Source of the DNA: Phyllobacterium zundukense
Lineage (GTDB): Bacteria; Pseudomonadota; Alphaproteobacteria; Rhizobiales; Rhizobiaceae
Direction of reading: 5' to 3'
Length of the DNA stretch: 64,000 bases
Assembly (NCBI RefSeq): GCF_025452195.1
Contig: NZ_CP104973.1
Span: forward strand, 3,455,001 to 3,519,000
Shown here: in pieces, positions 1 through 9,206 of the stretch
How positions within the stretch are numbered: the stretch's first letter is position 1
Layout of the letters: each line of letters begins with the position of its first letter
The notes under the pieces: model-generated
The model's input: the letters and a program-made list of their open reading frames with translations, nothing else
What the model was told of the DNA's origin: nothing
The model's database searches: none
Program-made: the position numbers and the translations under genes

Positions 1-1484
1 GTATAAATCTTCGCAGTAATCGGGTGATAGTTTCCCGTACCCAGATGCACGTAACTGCGCAACTTCGCCTCTTCACGGCGCACGACCAGAGACATTTTGG
101 CGTGGGTCTTCCATTCGATGAAGCCAAAGACGACCTGTACACCGGCACGTTCCAGATCGCGGGCCCAGCGAATATTGGCTTCCTCGTCGAAGCGGGCCTT
201 GAGTTCGATAAGCGCCGTCACCGACTTGCCTGCATCGGCGGCGTCGATCAACGCACGCACGATCGGGCTGTCGTTCGAGGTACGATAGAGGGTCTGCTTG
301 ATCGCCACGACGTCCGGATCGGCAGCAGCCTGGCGCAGGAACTGGACGACCACGTCGAAGGATTCGTATGGGTGGTGAACGATGATGTCCTTTTCACGAA
401 TGGCCGCAAAACAATCACCGCCGTGCTCACGCACACGCTCGGGGAAACGTGGATTATAGGGCACGAACTTCAGATCGGCACGCGGGATGCTGACGATTTC
501 CGAAATCATGTTGAGTGCAAGCAGGCCATTGAGAACACTGATGCGATTGTCGGGAACACCGAGCTCGGTGGCGACGAAGCTGCGCAGTGATTCCGGCATT
601 TCATCGTCGAATTCGATGCGAATAACCTGACCGCGACGGCGACGCTTGAGCGCGGTTTCGAACAGGCGAACCAGATCCTCGGCCTCTTCCTCGACCTCGA
701 TATCGCTATCGCGGATGATGCGGAAAGTACCGGCACCCTTGACCTCGTAGCCCGGAAAAAGACGCCCGGTAAACAGGCTGATCGCATCCTCGAGCGTGAG
801 GAAACGGAAACGGCCCCTGTCGTCCGGAATTTGGATGAAGCGCTTCAACGCTTGAGGCAGACGCAGCAAGGCTGTCATCGGACGATTGTCGGTGCTCCGG
901 TTGAGGAGCATGGCGATCGTGAAGCCGAGATTGGGAATAAATGGAAAAGGATGCGCCGGATCGATGGCCAGCGGCGTCAGAACCGGATAGATGGTTTCAA
1001 GAAAGTGATCTTCCAGCCAGGACTGCTCATCGGCGGTCAACCTGTCCGGACGCACGATCTCGATGTTTTCCTTGAGCATTTCCGCGCGCAAATCATCGAG
1101 CCTATGCTGCTGGGCAATCTGCAGCTTCACGACCTCATCGAGAACGAATTCAAGCTGTTCCTGGGGCGTGCGCCCATCGTCGCTGCGGTCTGAAACGCCG
1201 GCGCGTACCTGTCCTGCCAGGCCGGCGATGCGCACCATGAAGAATTCATCGAGATTGGCAGCCGAGATGGAGAGGAAACGCAAACGTTCAAGCAATGGCT
1301 GGTGCGTGTTCTCGGCTTCTTCCAGAACGCGGCGATTGAACTGCAACCAGGAGAACTCACGGTTAACGAAGCGATCGACACTTGTGTGCAAATTCGCCAG
1401 ATCCACTTTTTCCAGGGCCTGTGGAATCGCAGTCGAATCCACTTTTTCCAGGGCTTCGGGAATCGCGGATGATTGTTCGTTCAT
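1..1484 (-). CDS. ppk: Polyphosphate kinase 1, N-terminal 494 residues (partial)
   Basis: Transfers the gamma phosphate of ATP to long-chain polyphosphate. Conceptual translation of the minus strand is open from the ATG at 1482-1484 to the window edge, so the C-terminus is missing. It contains the PPK N-terminal segment ([16 protein letters not shown], then LDEFFMVR) and the middle-domain segment [19 protein letters not shown]. The THAK segment near residue 455 corresponds to the region of the E. coli enzyme carrying the phosphorylated histidine. A GGAGA ribosome-binding site precedes the start. The extreme N-terminus holds a tandem 12-residue duplication ([10 protein letters not shown] / [10 protein letters not shown]) lying outside the conserved fold. 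Family identity is clear; the second half of the active site is not visible. Confidence 0.95.
   Translation of the reverse strand, partial: MNEQSSAIPEALEKVDSTAIPQALEKVDLANLHTSVDRFVNREFSWLQFNRRVLEEAENTHQPLLERLRFLSISAANLDEFFMVRIAGLAGQVRAGVSDRSDDGRTPQEQLEFVLDEVVKLQIAQQHRLDDLRAEMLKENIEIVRPDRLTADEQSWLEDHFLETIYPVLTPLAIDPAHPFPFIPNLGFTIAMLLNRSTDNRPMTALLRLPQALKRFIQIPDDRGRFRFLTLEDAISLFTGRLFPGYEVKGAGTFRIIRDSDIEVEEEAEDLVRLFETALKRRRRGQVIRIEFDDEMPESLRSFVATELGVPDNRISVLNGLLALNMISEIVSIPRADLKFVPYNPRFPERVREHGGDCFAAIREKDIIVHHPYESFDVVVQFLRQAAADPDVVAIKQTLYRTSNDSPIVRALIDAADAGKSVTALIELKARFDEEANIRWARDLERAGVQVVFGFIEWKTHAKMSLVVRREEAKLRSYVHLGTGNYHPITAKIY
1401..1472 (-). repeat. Tandem 36-bp duplication inside ppk N-terminus
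   Basis: Two head-to-tail copies (1401-1436 and 1437-1472) share the 19-base core ATCCACTTTTTCCAGGGCY and the later GGAATCGC. The period is 36 bp, so the frame is kept. It adds twelve residues upstream of the conserved PPK domain. Divergence between copies is small, which suggests a recent slippage or unequal crossover. Confidence 0.8.
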
Positions 1485-2120
1485 TGGTACTCTCCGACAA
1501 AAATGTCCTGTTAAAAATGGAAGACCCTTCGGCGCCTTTCGAAATGGTCTTAGTATCCGTCTTGAAGCTCTACTGCGGCGGTCATCTGACGCGATTTTCT
1601 GCGCTTCCGGTGCTCACGTATTTTAAAGTACGTTGCGCTCGTCGCAAGGGCGACACCAGAAACCACGTCATATATCTCACCGCAGCGACTTTGAAGACGG
1701 ACACTTAACCGCTCACCGTAGACAAGTCTTTTGACAGTTTGATAGCAAGCGTCTTGAAATCATCATCATACCGCTAAATCGCGCTCTAAAGCGAGAAACA
1801 TCCAAATGGAATCGTTGTGCCGGGCGCCAATCCATCGCCAGAAAGCAGAACCGATACATCTTCTCTGAGGTGTTCAGCTGCTAAAATAATTAGAAAATTT
1901 AAACTAATTTGCGCTGAGCACATTAACAATAACCGACAGATCGACTCGACAATACGCGGAGATCATGGTCATTTATTAGTAGGGCAATGAATGCCCGTGG
2001 CCGGTCCCGGCCGAGGGCAATGTTCAATCCGACGCCAAACCTTTATTGGACTTTTGATGACGTATCGGCGTTAACCTATTGGAATTCCTGCTTGAATGCA
2101 TGAATTGCACTGGAGCGGCT
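1485..2120. other. Gene-poor intergenic region upstream of ppk
   Basis: About 640 bp without a convincing gene. It holds palindromic repeat copy A (1556-1701) and an AT-rich stretch around 1880-1930. A short GC hairpin (GGCCGGTCCCGGCC) sits near 2000-2015, flanked by two direct GGGCAATG copies. Overlapping short open frames here have no ribosome-binding site or family match and were left out. Confidence 0.6.
1556..1701. repeat. Dispersed palindromic repeat, family 1, copy A
   Basis: Imperfect long palindrome. Outer arms TCCGTCTTGAAG and TTTGAAGACGGA pair with each other. The inner part has the family core CTGCGGCGGTCATCTGACGC, the segment GCTTCCGGTGCTCACGTA, and a right half with GTACGTTGCGCT and CACCGCAGCGACTTT. 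Related copies lie at 10071-10213, 12304-12446 and 31496-31639. This copy is the most diverged in its right half. Confidence 0.8.
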
Positions 2121-2372
2121 ATGGAAAAAATTGTTTCCGTTCTTCATGCCTTCGTCCTTATCGCAACATCTTTTGGCATCTCTCCGGCGCATGCCCAAAC
2201 GTTAAACGTCGGCCTGACAATTGTGCCCGCAGATCGCGCTGCCGTAGCAGACGCGGTTCGAAGGCCCGCCAACAAACGCAATGGTCATGTTCGCATTGTG
2301 GAATATGTCTCCCCGGGCTACGCAGCCATTCCAAAGTCCCGGCAAAAGGCATCTGCCTTTACTTTGAAATAA
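2121..2372 (+). CDS. Small putative secreted protein, 83 aa
   Basis: Not recognised as a known family. The ATG at 2121 gives a typical signal peptide: a positively charged start (MEK), a hydrophobic stretch (VLHAFVLIATSFGI) and an AHA cleavage site before QTLNVGL. GGAGC lies 5-9 bases upstream of this start. A longer in-frame version begins at 2079 but would bury the signal peptide. The mature part is about 57 residues, basic, and without cysteines. Expression is uncertain because the codon pattern is weak and the gene stands alone. Confidence 0.45.
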   Translation: MEKIVSVLHAFVLIATSFGISPAHAQTLNVGLTIVPADRAAVADAVRRPANKRNGHVRIVEYVSPGYAAIPKSRQKASAFTLK

Positions 2373-2555
2373 CCATTCAAGCAGTCCGGTTTGACCGGAT
2401 GATTGACCTCCGGCGTGACGCGTCCAGGATTCGCACTGTTTCGCGAATGCAGAAACAATACTGCGACATAGAACGCGTTTCCTTTGCGCGCCTTTTGTTT
2501 TAAGACAAAACGAATGGGCGCTATGCGCGCTTGCCGAAGATTTCAGGAGCGAATA

Positions 2556-2801
2556 ATGGCTGGACACAGCATCCCTCATTTCCAGAACAGTGCAGGACAT
2601 GCGAGCATTGCCATCGGCGTGAAGGAATTCATGTGCGTTGGTGCCAATTCGCCTTTTGACCACCCGCATGTTTTCCTCGATCTTGGCGACGACAATGAGA
2701 AGGTGTGTCCCTATTGCTCTACGCTTTTTCGATATGACGCATCGCTTGCCGCCGATGTAACCGTTCCGGAAGGCTGCACCTATGTGGACAAGGCCGCTTG
2801 A
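2556..2801 (+). CDS. Zinc-finger domain protein (zf-CHCC, NDUFS6-like), 81 aa
   Basis: Small cytosolic protein of the CHCC zinc-finger family, related to the 13-kDa NDUFS6 accessory subunit of mitochondrial and alphaproteobacterial complex I. Visible ligands are the cysteine in EFMCVG, the histidine in DHPHVFLDLG and the pair in CPYCSTLF. The ATG at 2556 follows a strong CAGGAGC site. Its TGA stop overlaps the TTG start of the following monooxygenase (TTGA), so the two genes are probably translationally coupled. A structural zinc role is known for the family; a link to the monooxygenase is inferred only from the overlap. Confidence 0.85.
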   Translation: MAGHSIPHFQNSAGHASIAIGVKEFMCVGANSPFDHPHVFLDLGDDNEKVCPYCSTLFRYDASLAADVTVPEGCTYVDKAA

Positions 2802-4075
2802 AAGCAGCGCTTATCGATCTGAAAACCGAACGAAACAGGCGATTACCAAATCCTGATCAGATCATCATTGCCGGTGCAGGTATTGCTGGCCTCACTCTTG
2901 CCCTTGCATTGAGCGCCAAGGGCTTTCACGTCCAGATATTCGAGAAAAGCGCGGCGCTCGCCGAAATCGGTGCCGGATTGCAGCTTTCCCCCAATGCAAC
3001 GCGGCTTCTCGGCCGGCTCGGCGCGATGGAACAGCTGCAATACGCGTCCGTCGAACCGCAAGCCGTCTGCTTGCAGGACGGAGCCACTGGCGGCGAGTTG
3101 CTACGGTTGCCGATCGGCGAACAAGCAAAGGAACGCTGGGGCGCGCCTTATATCGTTTGCCATCGCGCCGATTTGCAGAACACTTTGCTCACCCTCGCGC
3201 GCAGCCAGCCCAACATCGCAATACAGCTGCAATCGACCGTGACGCAGCGCAAGGCGGACAGACAGGGCATGCTCGTCCGCGTGCAATATCACGACCGCAT
3301 AGAGGAACACCGCGGCGCACTGCTGGTCGGCGCAGACGGCGTGTGGTCGAACCTGCGCACCGCAGTCTCCGACGCGGACCGCGCGCGTTATACCGGCATG
3401 GTTGCATGGCGATCATCACTGGGTGTCGACCAATTGCCGGAATCGTTCAAGACATTGTTGCCAACAGGGGTCAACGTCGTCGCCTGGACTGGCCCCAACG
3501 CGCATCTGATTGCCTATCCGATCCGCTCCGGCCAAATGATCAATTTCGTAGCCGTTGCACCTGACCACCAGGCCGGCAACCGCTGGGCTGTCCCTGTCGA
3601 TCGGGAGAGCCCGAGCCAGAATTTCATCCGGGAATTCGCCGGTTGGCATGTGGGACTAGGCGATGTCATGCGGGCGGGTCGACCCTGGACGCCGTGGCGG
3701 CTATTCGAGATGAAGAAATGCCGATTCCTGACCGAGGAACGTGTGGTGCTGATTGGCGATGCGGCGCATGCCATGACGCCCTATGCGGCGCAGGGTGCGG
3801 CGATGGCCATCGAAGACGCCTGCGCATTGGCTGGCGCCTTGAGCGCGGACCGTGCCGCCTGGCCGTCTGCCCTCACCCGGTTCAGCAAAGCCCGGACAAA
3901 ACGTATTGGTGCAGTTGTACGGCGCGGGGCACTCAACCACCTGGCGTATCATGCAAAGGGACCGGTGGCCGTCGCGCGCAATATCGTGCTGCGCAACCGT
4001 CCCGTGGAGAAATTCATCGAGGGATTTGACTGGTTGTACGGATTTGATGCGGCAGCATCGCTCGTTTCCGAGTAA
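2798..4075 (+). CDS. FAD-dependent monooxygenase (salicylate hydroxylase/UbiH-like), 425 aa
   Basis: Class A flavoprotein monooxygenase using NAD(P)H and O2. The N-terminal Rossmann dinucleotide motif GAGIAGLTLALALSAKG lies near residue 25. The FAD/NAD(P)H DG motif (GADGVWSNLR) is mid-protein, and the ribose-binding GD motif (LIGDAAHAMTPYAAQGAAMA) is near residue 320. Length fits the salicylate 1-monooxygenase / 6-hydroxynicotinate monooxygenase group. The start is a TTG overlapping the upstream stop codon, with AAGG about ten bases before it. The substrate cannot be read from sequence. The gene is the second of a two-gene unit with the zinc-finger protein. Confidence 0.88.
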   Translation: MKAALIDLKTERNRRLPNPDQIIIAGAGIAGLTLALALSAKGFHVQIFEKSAALAEIGAGLQLSPNATRLLGRLGAMEQLQYASVEPQAVCLQDGATGGELLRLPIGEQAKERWGAPYIVCHRADLQNTLLTLARSQPNIAIQLQSTVTQRKADRQGMLVRVQYHDRIEEHRGALLVGADGVWSNLRTAVSDADRARYTGMVAWRSSLGVDQLPESFKTLLPTGVNVVAWTGPNAHLIAYPIRSGQMINFVAVAPDHQAGNRWAVPVDRESPSQNFIREFAGWHVGLGDVMRAGRPWTPWRLFEMKKCRFLTEERVVLIGDAAHAMTPYAAQGAAMAIEDACALAGALSADRAAWPSALTRFSKARTKRIGAVVRRGALNHLAYHAKGPVAVARNIVLRNRPVEKFIEGFDWLYGFDAAASLVSE

Positions 4076-4101
4076 CTACTCCGCGGGCGTGGCCAGGCGT
4101 T

Positions 4102-4236
4102 TCATTTTTTATTTATTTCCGCGATGCGGTCATTCATTTGGCGCAGAGACTGTTTGGACTCATGCTCGGCAACGAGGATCGCGCCGACGCCGACGACTAT
4201 CAGCCAGAATATTATGAAGAGGGCGTCCGTCCACAT
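4102..4236 (-). CDS. Small single-pass membrane protein, 44 aa
   Basis: Mini-gene. The ATG at 4234-4236 overlaps the TAA of the upstream membrane protein (TAATG), implying coupled translation. It has one N-terminal hydrophobic segment (ALFIIFWLIVVGVGAILVA) followed by a charged, coiled-coil-like tail (ESKQSLRQMNDRIAEINKK). No family is recognised. The overlap and the clear membrane segment are the evidence that it is real. Confidence 0.55.
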   Translation of the reverse strand: MWTDALFIIFWLIVVGVGAILVAEHESKQSLRQMNDRIAEINKK

Positions 4237-4520
4237 TATTCAAATCCTCGTTCCAGTTGCATTCTACCATATAAATGAAGACCATACGAGACAGCTATGC
4301 TGGTCATCATGACGACCGACTCAATAAGGTAGAAAGGTGCCTTGTGATTGAGTTCAACATTTGCAATTCCGACGATCGGGCCGAGGAATCCCACGACGGC
4401 GACCGCCGTCGATAATCTGTCGATTGCGGCAGCGACGTATTTCTGACGTTCCGTATTTCTGGCTTTTTCTTGAGCTGTTAACACTGAAAGCTGTGTGGGC
4501 TGCTCGAAATTTTCGACCAT
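4236..4520 (-). CDS. Small membrane protein, 94 aa
   Basis: Unknown function. Two hydrophobic segments are visible (AVAVVGFLGPIVGIANV and LIESVVMMTSIAVSYGLHLY) separated by a short polar loop, after a charged cytosolic-looking N-terminus containing QEKARNTERQKYVAAAIDRL. The ATG at 4520 with GGGA five bases upstream is preferred over an upstream start at 4559. The gene overlaps the following 44-residue protein by one base, so the pair is probably one transcription unit lying downstream of the aap terminator. Confidence 0.55.
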   Translation of the reverse strand: MVENFEQPTQLSVLTAQEKARNTERQKYVAAAIDRLSTAVAVVGFLGPIVGIANVELNHKAPFYLIESVVMMTSIAVSYGLHLYGRMQLERGFE

Positions 4521-4564
4521 ATGAATCCCGATGAAAATAGCTTTGTTGAAAAAACACAATCTAA

Positions 4565-4592
4565 AAAATCCCCAGCGGCCACGGGGCCGCTG
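4565..4592 (-). terminator. Rho-independent terminator of the aap operon
   Basis: Stem CAGCGGCC / GGCCGCTG (4573-4580 and 4585-4592) with a four-base loop. On the minus strand it is followed by GGGATTTTTTAG. It lies 28 bp downstream of the aapP stop. Confidence 0.75.
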
Positions 4593-4620
4593 TATTATCT
4601 CGTATCCACTCCCGGACTAA

Positions 4621-5424
4621 TCAGTGCAGTATCTGGCTGAGGAACAGTTTCGTGCGCTCGTGCTGCGGATTGTCGAAGAATGCGGCCGGTTCATTCTGCT
4701 CGACGATCTGCCCCTGATCCATGAAGATCACGCGGTTTGCAACCTGACGGGCAAAGCCCATCTCGTGCGTGACGCAAACCATCGTCATGCCTTCTTCGGC
4801 CAGCTGGACCATCGTATCCAGCACTTCCTTGATCATCTCCGGATCGAGCGCCGAGGTCGGCTCATCGAACAGCATGATCCGTGGGTTCATGCAGAGCGAC
4901 CTAGCGATTGCCACGCGCTGCTGCTGGCCCCCTGAGAGCTGGCCCGGATATTTATTGGCCTGTTCAGGGATCTTGACGCGTTCCAGAAAGTGCATCGCCA
5001 CCTCGTCGGCCTTTTTCTTCGGCATTTTTCGCACCCAGATCGGCGCGAGCGTGCAGTTTTCGAGGATCGTCAGGTGCGGGAAAAGATTGAAGTGCTGGAA
5101 CACCATGCCGACTTCGCGGCGCACCTCGTCGATCTTTTTCAGATCGCTGGTGAGCTCGATACCGTCGACAAGGATTTTGCCGCTTTGATGCTCTTCCAGG
5201 CGGTTGATGCAGCGGATCATGGTGGACTTGCCCGAACCGGAGGGACCGGCAATGACAATGCGCTCGCCGCGCATCACCTTGAGGTTGATGTCCTTCAGAA
5301 CGTGAAAGTCGCCGTACCACTTGTTCATGCTGATGATTTCAACAGCTACGTCCGTCTTTGAAACGTGGAGGAGCGAGCGGTCGACATGGATTTCTTCCGG
5401 GTCGATGATGTTTTCGGTGGTCAT
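4621..5424 (-). CDS. aapP: General L-amino acid ABC transporter, ATP-binding subunit AapP
   Basis: ATPase that powers the AapJQMP uptake system for L-amino acids. Walker A is GPSGSGKST, the signature is LSGGQQQR and Walker B is [12 protein letters not shown], all in the order of the polar amino acid ABC class (HisP/GlnQ). The second of two nearby ATGs (5424) is chosen because AAGGAG sits eight bases upstream of it but only two bases from the ATG at 5430. It is the last gene of aapJQMP, twelve bases after aapM and followed by a terminator. Length about 267 aa is normal for the family. Confidence 0.95.
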   Translation of the reverse strand: MTTENIIDPEEIHVDRSLLHVSKTDVAVEIISMNKWYGDFHVLKDINLKVMRGERIVIAGPSGSGKSTMIRCINRLEEHQSGKILVDGIELTSDLKKIDEVRREVGMVFQHFNLFPHLTILENCTLAPIWVRKMPKKKADEVAMHFLERVKIPEQANKYPGQLSGGQQQRVAIARSLCMNPRIMLFDEPTSALDPEMIKEVLDTMVQLAEEGMTMVCVTHEMGFARQVANRVIFMDQGQIVEQNEPAAFFDNPQHERTKLFLSQILH

Positions 5425-5436
5425 AAGCATAGCTCC

Positions 5437-6594
5437 TTAGTGTTTGTGTCCTGTATCGAGCCGGTTTTCCATGAACAGGGAATAACGCGACATGCCGAAA
5501 CAGAAAATCCAGAAGACGAATCCGGCGAAGACCAGGCCAGAAATAGGTGTTTGCGGAGATGCCCAATTGGCATCGGAAAAGTGCTGTTTCACGATTCCGA
5601 GGAGATCGAACATGCTGATGACGGAAACAAGGCTCGTATCCTTGAACAGACCGATGAAGGTGTTGACGATACTGGGTATCACCAGCTTCAACGCCTGCGG
5701 CAGGATGATCAGCCTCGTTTTCTGCCAGTAGCCAAGGCCGAGCGAATCGGCACCTTCATATTGACCCTTGGGGATTGCCTGCAGACCGCCGCGCACGACT
5801 TCCGCCATATAGGCCGATGCGAATAGCGCCACACCGATCAAGGCACGCAGCAGCTTGTCGAAGGTGACACCGGGCGGAAGGAAAAGCGGCAGCATATAGC
5901 TCGCCATGAAGAGCACCGTTATCAGCGGGACGCCGCGGATCGTCTCGATGAAGATGACGCACAGCATCTTGATAACAGGCAGTTTCGACCGCCGCCCCAA
6001 CGCCAGAATGATCCCCAGCGGCAAGGAAACGCAGATACCGACAAAGGATATCACCAGCGTGACCAGCAAGCCGCCCCACAATGGCGTCTCGACATACGGA
6101 AGGCCGAGCCAACCGCCAACGAGCAGGAAGAACGCCACGATCGGGAAAATGAAGAAGAACGTGATGGCGTTCAGCACCTTGTAGGGCACTTTTGGAATGA
6201 GCAGCGGAACAAGCAGCAGCACAAACATGATGCCCACGAGATTGACGCGCCAATGTTCCTCAATCGGATAGCGGCCATACATGAACTGGTTGAAATTGGC
6301 ATTCACATAGGCCCAGCAGGCGCCAGACCAGCCTTCCGGCTGGATGCCGCCCTGTGCAACGGTCGAACAGACCGACCGGTCAGGTCCGACCCACGCCGCC
6401 TCGATGAACGCCCATCTGATCACCGGGGGCAGGAACCACGCAATGAGCAGAAGCGCTAGAATCGTGAGGACGGCGTCGACGGGCGTGGCAAAGAGATTGG
6501 TGCGCACCCATTTGACCACGCCACGTTCGGCCAGCGGCGGTGTCTGCCCCTGAAGCATTTCGGTACGGACAAAGCTTAAATTACTATCCACCAT
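5437..6594 (-). CDS. aapM: General L-amino acid ABC transporter permease AapM, 385 aa
   Basis: Inner-membrane permease paired with AapQ. It has an N-terminal extension with extra hydrophobic segments ([19 protein letters not shown]) typical of AapM/BztC rather than the shorter HisM class. A C-terminal BPD_transp_1 domain has the coupling-helix EAA-type segment [20 protein letters not shown]. The start ATG lies three bases from the aapQ stop, and its ribosome-binding GGAG is inside the end of aapQ, indicating coupled translation. Confidence 0.95.
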   Translation of the reverse strand: MVDSNLSFVRTEMLQGQTPPLAERGVVKWVRTNLFATPVDAVLTILALLLIAWFLPPVIRWAFIEAAWVGPDRSVCSTVAQGGIQPEGWSGACWAYVNANFNQFMYGRYPIEEHWRVNLVGIMFVLLLVPLLIPKVPYKVLNAITFFFIFPIVAFFLLVGGWLGLPYVETPLWGGLLVTLVISFVGICVSLPLGIILALGRRSKLPVIKMLCVIFIETIRGVPLITVLFMASYMLPLFLPPGVTFDKLLRALIGVALFASAYMAEVVRGGLQAIPKGQYEGADSLGLGYWQKTRLIILPQALKLVIPSIVNTFIGLFKDTSLVSVISMFDLLGIVKQHFSDANWASPQTPISGLVFAGFVFWIFCFGMSRYSLFMENRLDTGHKH

Positions 6595-6596
6595 GA

Positions 6597-7793
6597 TCAG
6601 CGCTCCACCAGTGCCATTTTGGCGTTGAACCAGTTCATGAAGAGCGATGTCAGAACGCTGATACTGAGATAGACCACCAGCCAGATGGTAACGACTTCAA
6701 TGGAACGATTTGTCTGATTGAGGATCGTCCCGCCGACCGCAACCAGATCAGGATAGCCGATCGCAACAGCCAGGGACGAGTTCTTGGTCAGGTTGAGATA
6801 TTGGCTCGTCAGAGGCGGGATGATGATGCGCATCGCCTGCGGCACAACCACCAGCCGCGTCGTCGGGCCCGCGCGCAATCCGAGAGCATGAGCTGCCTCG
6901 CTCTGGCCCTTGCCGACGCCGCGGATGCCGGCGCGCACGATCTCGGCAATGAAGGATGCGGTATAGAACGACAGCGCCAAATAGAGGGACATGAATTCCG
7001 GCCCCACCTGAGAGCCTCCCCTCAAATTGAAAGCGCCGAGAACCGGATAGTCGAACGACAGCGGGAAACCCTTGATCGCGAGCGCCAGAAGCGGCAGTCC
7101 GACGATCAATCCAAGCGCCGTCCAGCCAACAGGAAACTGCTGTCCAGTCGCCATCTGCCGCTTATAGGCCCAGCGCCGCACGAGGAACGTGCCGACAATG
7201 CCAACCAGAAGGCCAACCCCGGCAAGCCACGCGCCCTCACCGAAGACCGGGGCGGGGAAGAAAAAGCCGCGATTGTTCAGGAACATGTTGAACGGCAGAC
7301 TGATGCTTTGACGGGCCTGCGGGAGTACCGACAAAACGCCGGAATACCAGAAGAAAATAACCAGCAAAGGCGGAACATTGCGGAAAACTTCGACGTAAAC
7401 CGTGCAAATCTTGCGTATCAGCCAGTTGTGAGAAAGCCGGCCAATACCGATGATAAAGCCGATGATCGTCGCGGTGATGATGCCGGCGAAAGCGACTGTC
7501 AGAGTGTTGAGAATACCGACCCACAACGCCTGCAGATAAGTCGAGTCGCTCGAATAAGCCAGGTACGGACTGCTGCTGATATCGAAACCGGAACGGCCAT
7601 CGAGAAACCCGAAACCCGACGCAAGGTTCGCACGCTGGAGATTGGTGATCGTGTTGTTGACCATCCAGTATACGAGGCCGGCGATCACAAGGACGGCCAC
7701 CGCCTGAAAAATATAACCGCGGAATTTCGGATCGTTTAAAAGTGATACCTTGGCGCTGTCCTTAACGACAGGCGTAATATCCTGTGATGCCAT
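6597..7793 (-). CDS. aapQ: General L-amino acid ABC transporter permease AapQ, 398 aa
   Basis: First permease of the aap system. About eight hydrophobic segments are seen, beginning with [17 protein letters not shown] near residue 30. The coupling segment [22 protein letters not shown] near residue 300 is of the polar amino-acid permease type. The long periplasmic insertion containing [18 protein letters not shown] is typical of AapQ/BztB. It is separated from aapJ by about 146 bp that contain a stable stem-loop. Confidence 0.95.
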   Translation of the reverse strand: MASQDITPVVKDSAKVSLLNDPKFRGYIFQAVAVLVIAGLVYWMVNNTITNLQRANLASGFGFLDGRSGFDISSSPYLAYSSDSTYLQALWVGILNTLTVAFAGIITATIIGFIIGIGRLSHNWLIRKICTVYVEVFRNVPPLLVIFFWYSGVLSVLPQARQSISLPFNMFLNNRGFFFPAPVFGEGAWLAGVGLLVGIVGTFLVRRWAYKRQMATGQQFPVGWTALGLIVGLPLLALAIKGFPLSFDYPVLGAFNLRGGSQVGPEFMSLYLALSFYTASFIAEIVRAGIRGVGKGQSEAAHALGLRAGPTTRLVVVPQAMRIIIPPLTSQYLNLTKNSSLAVAIGYPDLVAVGGTILNQTNRSIEVVTIWLVVYLSISVLTSLFMNWFNAKMALVER

Positions 7794-7845
7794 TGGCCCC
7801 TCATTTCTTGTAAATGCTTGTTCTTATTATTTTTTATTATGGGTA

Positions 7846-7870
7846 GGTGAGGAGGCCAAACCTCCTCACC
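7846..7870 (-). terminator. Stem-loop between aapJ and aapQ (partial terminator / mRNA stabiliser)
   Basis: Perfect ten-base inverted repeat GGTGAGGAGG / CCTCCTCACC around a five-base loop. It lies about 70 bp downstream of the aapJ stop on the coding strand. It is followed by an AU-rich stretch rather than a clean U-run, so incomplete termination or protection of the aapJ message is more likely than full termination. Confidence 0.65.
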
Positions 7871-7892
7871 TGATTTTCAGATGATCACTCTC

Positions 7893-7936
7893 TTTGACGC
7901 AATTCCGGTTCCCATTTCTTCTGGAATTGCTGCAAG
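7893..7936. repeat. Possible remnant of palindromic repeat family 2
   Basis: GACGCAATTCCGGTTCCCA followed by TTCTGGAATTGC resembles the right arm of the element at 32077-32180 (GAACGCAAAACCGGTTCCCA, then TGCTGGAATTGC). Only one arm is recognisable, immediately downstream of aapJ. Confidence 0.4.
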
Positions 7937-7939
7937 CAA

Positions 7940-8968
7940 TCAGCGAATCGGCATCGCGTACTGCAGGCCTCCCTTGCTCCACTGGGCATTGATGCCGCGC
8001 GCAATCTTGAGCGGGCTTCCGGAACCAAGATTCTTTTCGAAAATTTCACCGTAATTGCCGACGGCCTTTACAATGTTGACGACCCAATCATTGGTCAAAC
8101 CAAGATCAGTCCCAAGCTTGGTGCCGGCTTCCTGACCGAGCACACGCTTGACTTCAGGGCTGTCACCCTTGGCCAATTCCTCGACGTTGGCTTTGGTGAT
8201 GCCAAGTTCTTCTGCAGTCAACAAGGCATAATGAGTCCAGCGAATAATGTCGGCCCATTGCGCATCACCCTGGCGTACGACAGGTCCGAGCGGCTCCTTC
8301 GAAATGATCTCAGGCAAAACGATGTGATCATCCGGCGCAGTTAGTGCGAGGCGGTACGCATAGAGACCGGACTGGTCCGTCGTATAGGCATCGCAACGTC
8401 CCGAATCGTACGCCGCGTTGACCTCTTCAACTTTCTCGAACACGACAGGATTGTATTCCATCTTGTTCGCCTTGAAATAGTCGGCAAGGTTGAGCTCGGT
8501 GGTCGTGCCCGCCTGCACGCAGACCGAAGCACCCGAAAGCTGCAGAGCCGAATTGATGCCTGACAACTTCTTCGAGTTGATCATGAAACCCTGACCGTCA
8601 TAATAATTGACGCCGGTGAAATCAAAGCCCTGTTCGTCACGGCTGAGAGTCCAGGTCGTGTTGCGGATGAGAACGTCGATCTCGCCCGACTGCAATGCAG
8701 GGAGGCGGTCTTTCGCGGACAACGGCGTATATTTTACTTTTGTCGGATCACCAAAAACGGCAGCAGCAACTGCGCGGCAATAGTCGACGTCAAAACCCGA
8801 CCATTCGCCTTTATCATTAGGTGAAGCGAAGCCTGGAAGGCCGGTATTTACGCCGCATTGGAGGAAGCCCTTCTTCTTGACGTCGTCCAGTGTGGCAGCC
8901 GAGGCCGCATTCGCCAGAAGGACGAAAGCCGAGGCTGCCAGAGCGCCCTTCAAAACAAGATTTTTCAT
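7940..8968 (-). CDS. aapJ: General L-amino acid ABC transporter, periplasmic binding protein AapJ, 342 aa
   Basis: Periplasmic receptor for L-amino acids. The ATG at 8968 starts a classic signal peptide (MKNLVLKGALAASAFVLLAN) with cleavage after ASA. It is followed by the SBP_bac_3 fold: QCGVNTGLPGF, then WSGFDVDYCRAVAAAVFGD, then DVLIRNTTWTLSRD. A longer in-frame version from a TTG at 9049 would put 27 extra residues before the signal peptide and is rejected. It is the first gene of aapJQMP. The roughly 230 bp upstream contain an AT-rich candidate promoter area with an inverted TTGCT...AGCAA near 9124-9142. Confidence 0.95.
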   Translation of the reverse strand: MKNLVLKGALAASAFVLLANAASAATLDDVKKKGFLQCGVNTGLPGFASPNDKGEWSGFDVDYCRAVAAAVFGDPTKVKYTPLSAKDRLPALQSGEIDVLIRNTTWTLSRDEQGFDFTGVNYYDGQGFMINSKKLSGINSALQLSGASVCVQAGTTTELNLADYFKANKMEYNPVVFEKVEEVNAAYDSGRCDAYTTDQSGLYAYRLALTAPDDHIVLPEIISKEPLGPVVRQGDAQWADIIRWTHYALLTAEELGITKANVEELAKGDSPEVKRVLGQEAGTKLGTDLGLTNDWVVNIVKAVGNYGEIFEKNLGSGSPLKIARGINAQWSKGGLQYAMPIR

Positions 8969-9206
8969 AACGATTTGACCCTTTAGGTTGGTGCCCATAG
9001 TTCCCACAGAGGAAAGATCATATTGGCGGATCGCTCCCCACGCCCCCAAAAAAAGGGCCCAATATGTCTCCCATTCACGTGGCTATCGAAGGCCATTCTG
9101 ACGCTTTGGTCAAGCGGTAATCTTTGCTCAATATTATAGCAATGTTAGACTTTCGACTGCTCACGAAGAGATTTTTGGATCATTTGTTGTTCAGATGAGT
9201 GTTTTG

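Noticed and set aside
1720..1750. Pho-box-like CTATCAAA/CTGTCAAA on the ppk strand
   Set aside because: The two half-sites are 8 bp apart instead of the 11 bp expected for a PhoB box, and they lie more than 230 bp upstream of ppk.
6801..7739. 312-residue open frame antisense to aapQ
   Set aside because: Arg/Asp/Glu-rich composition typical of antisense of a membrane-protein gene.
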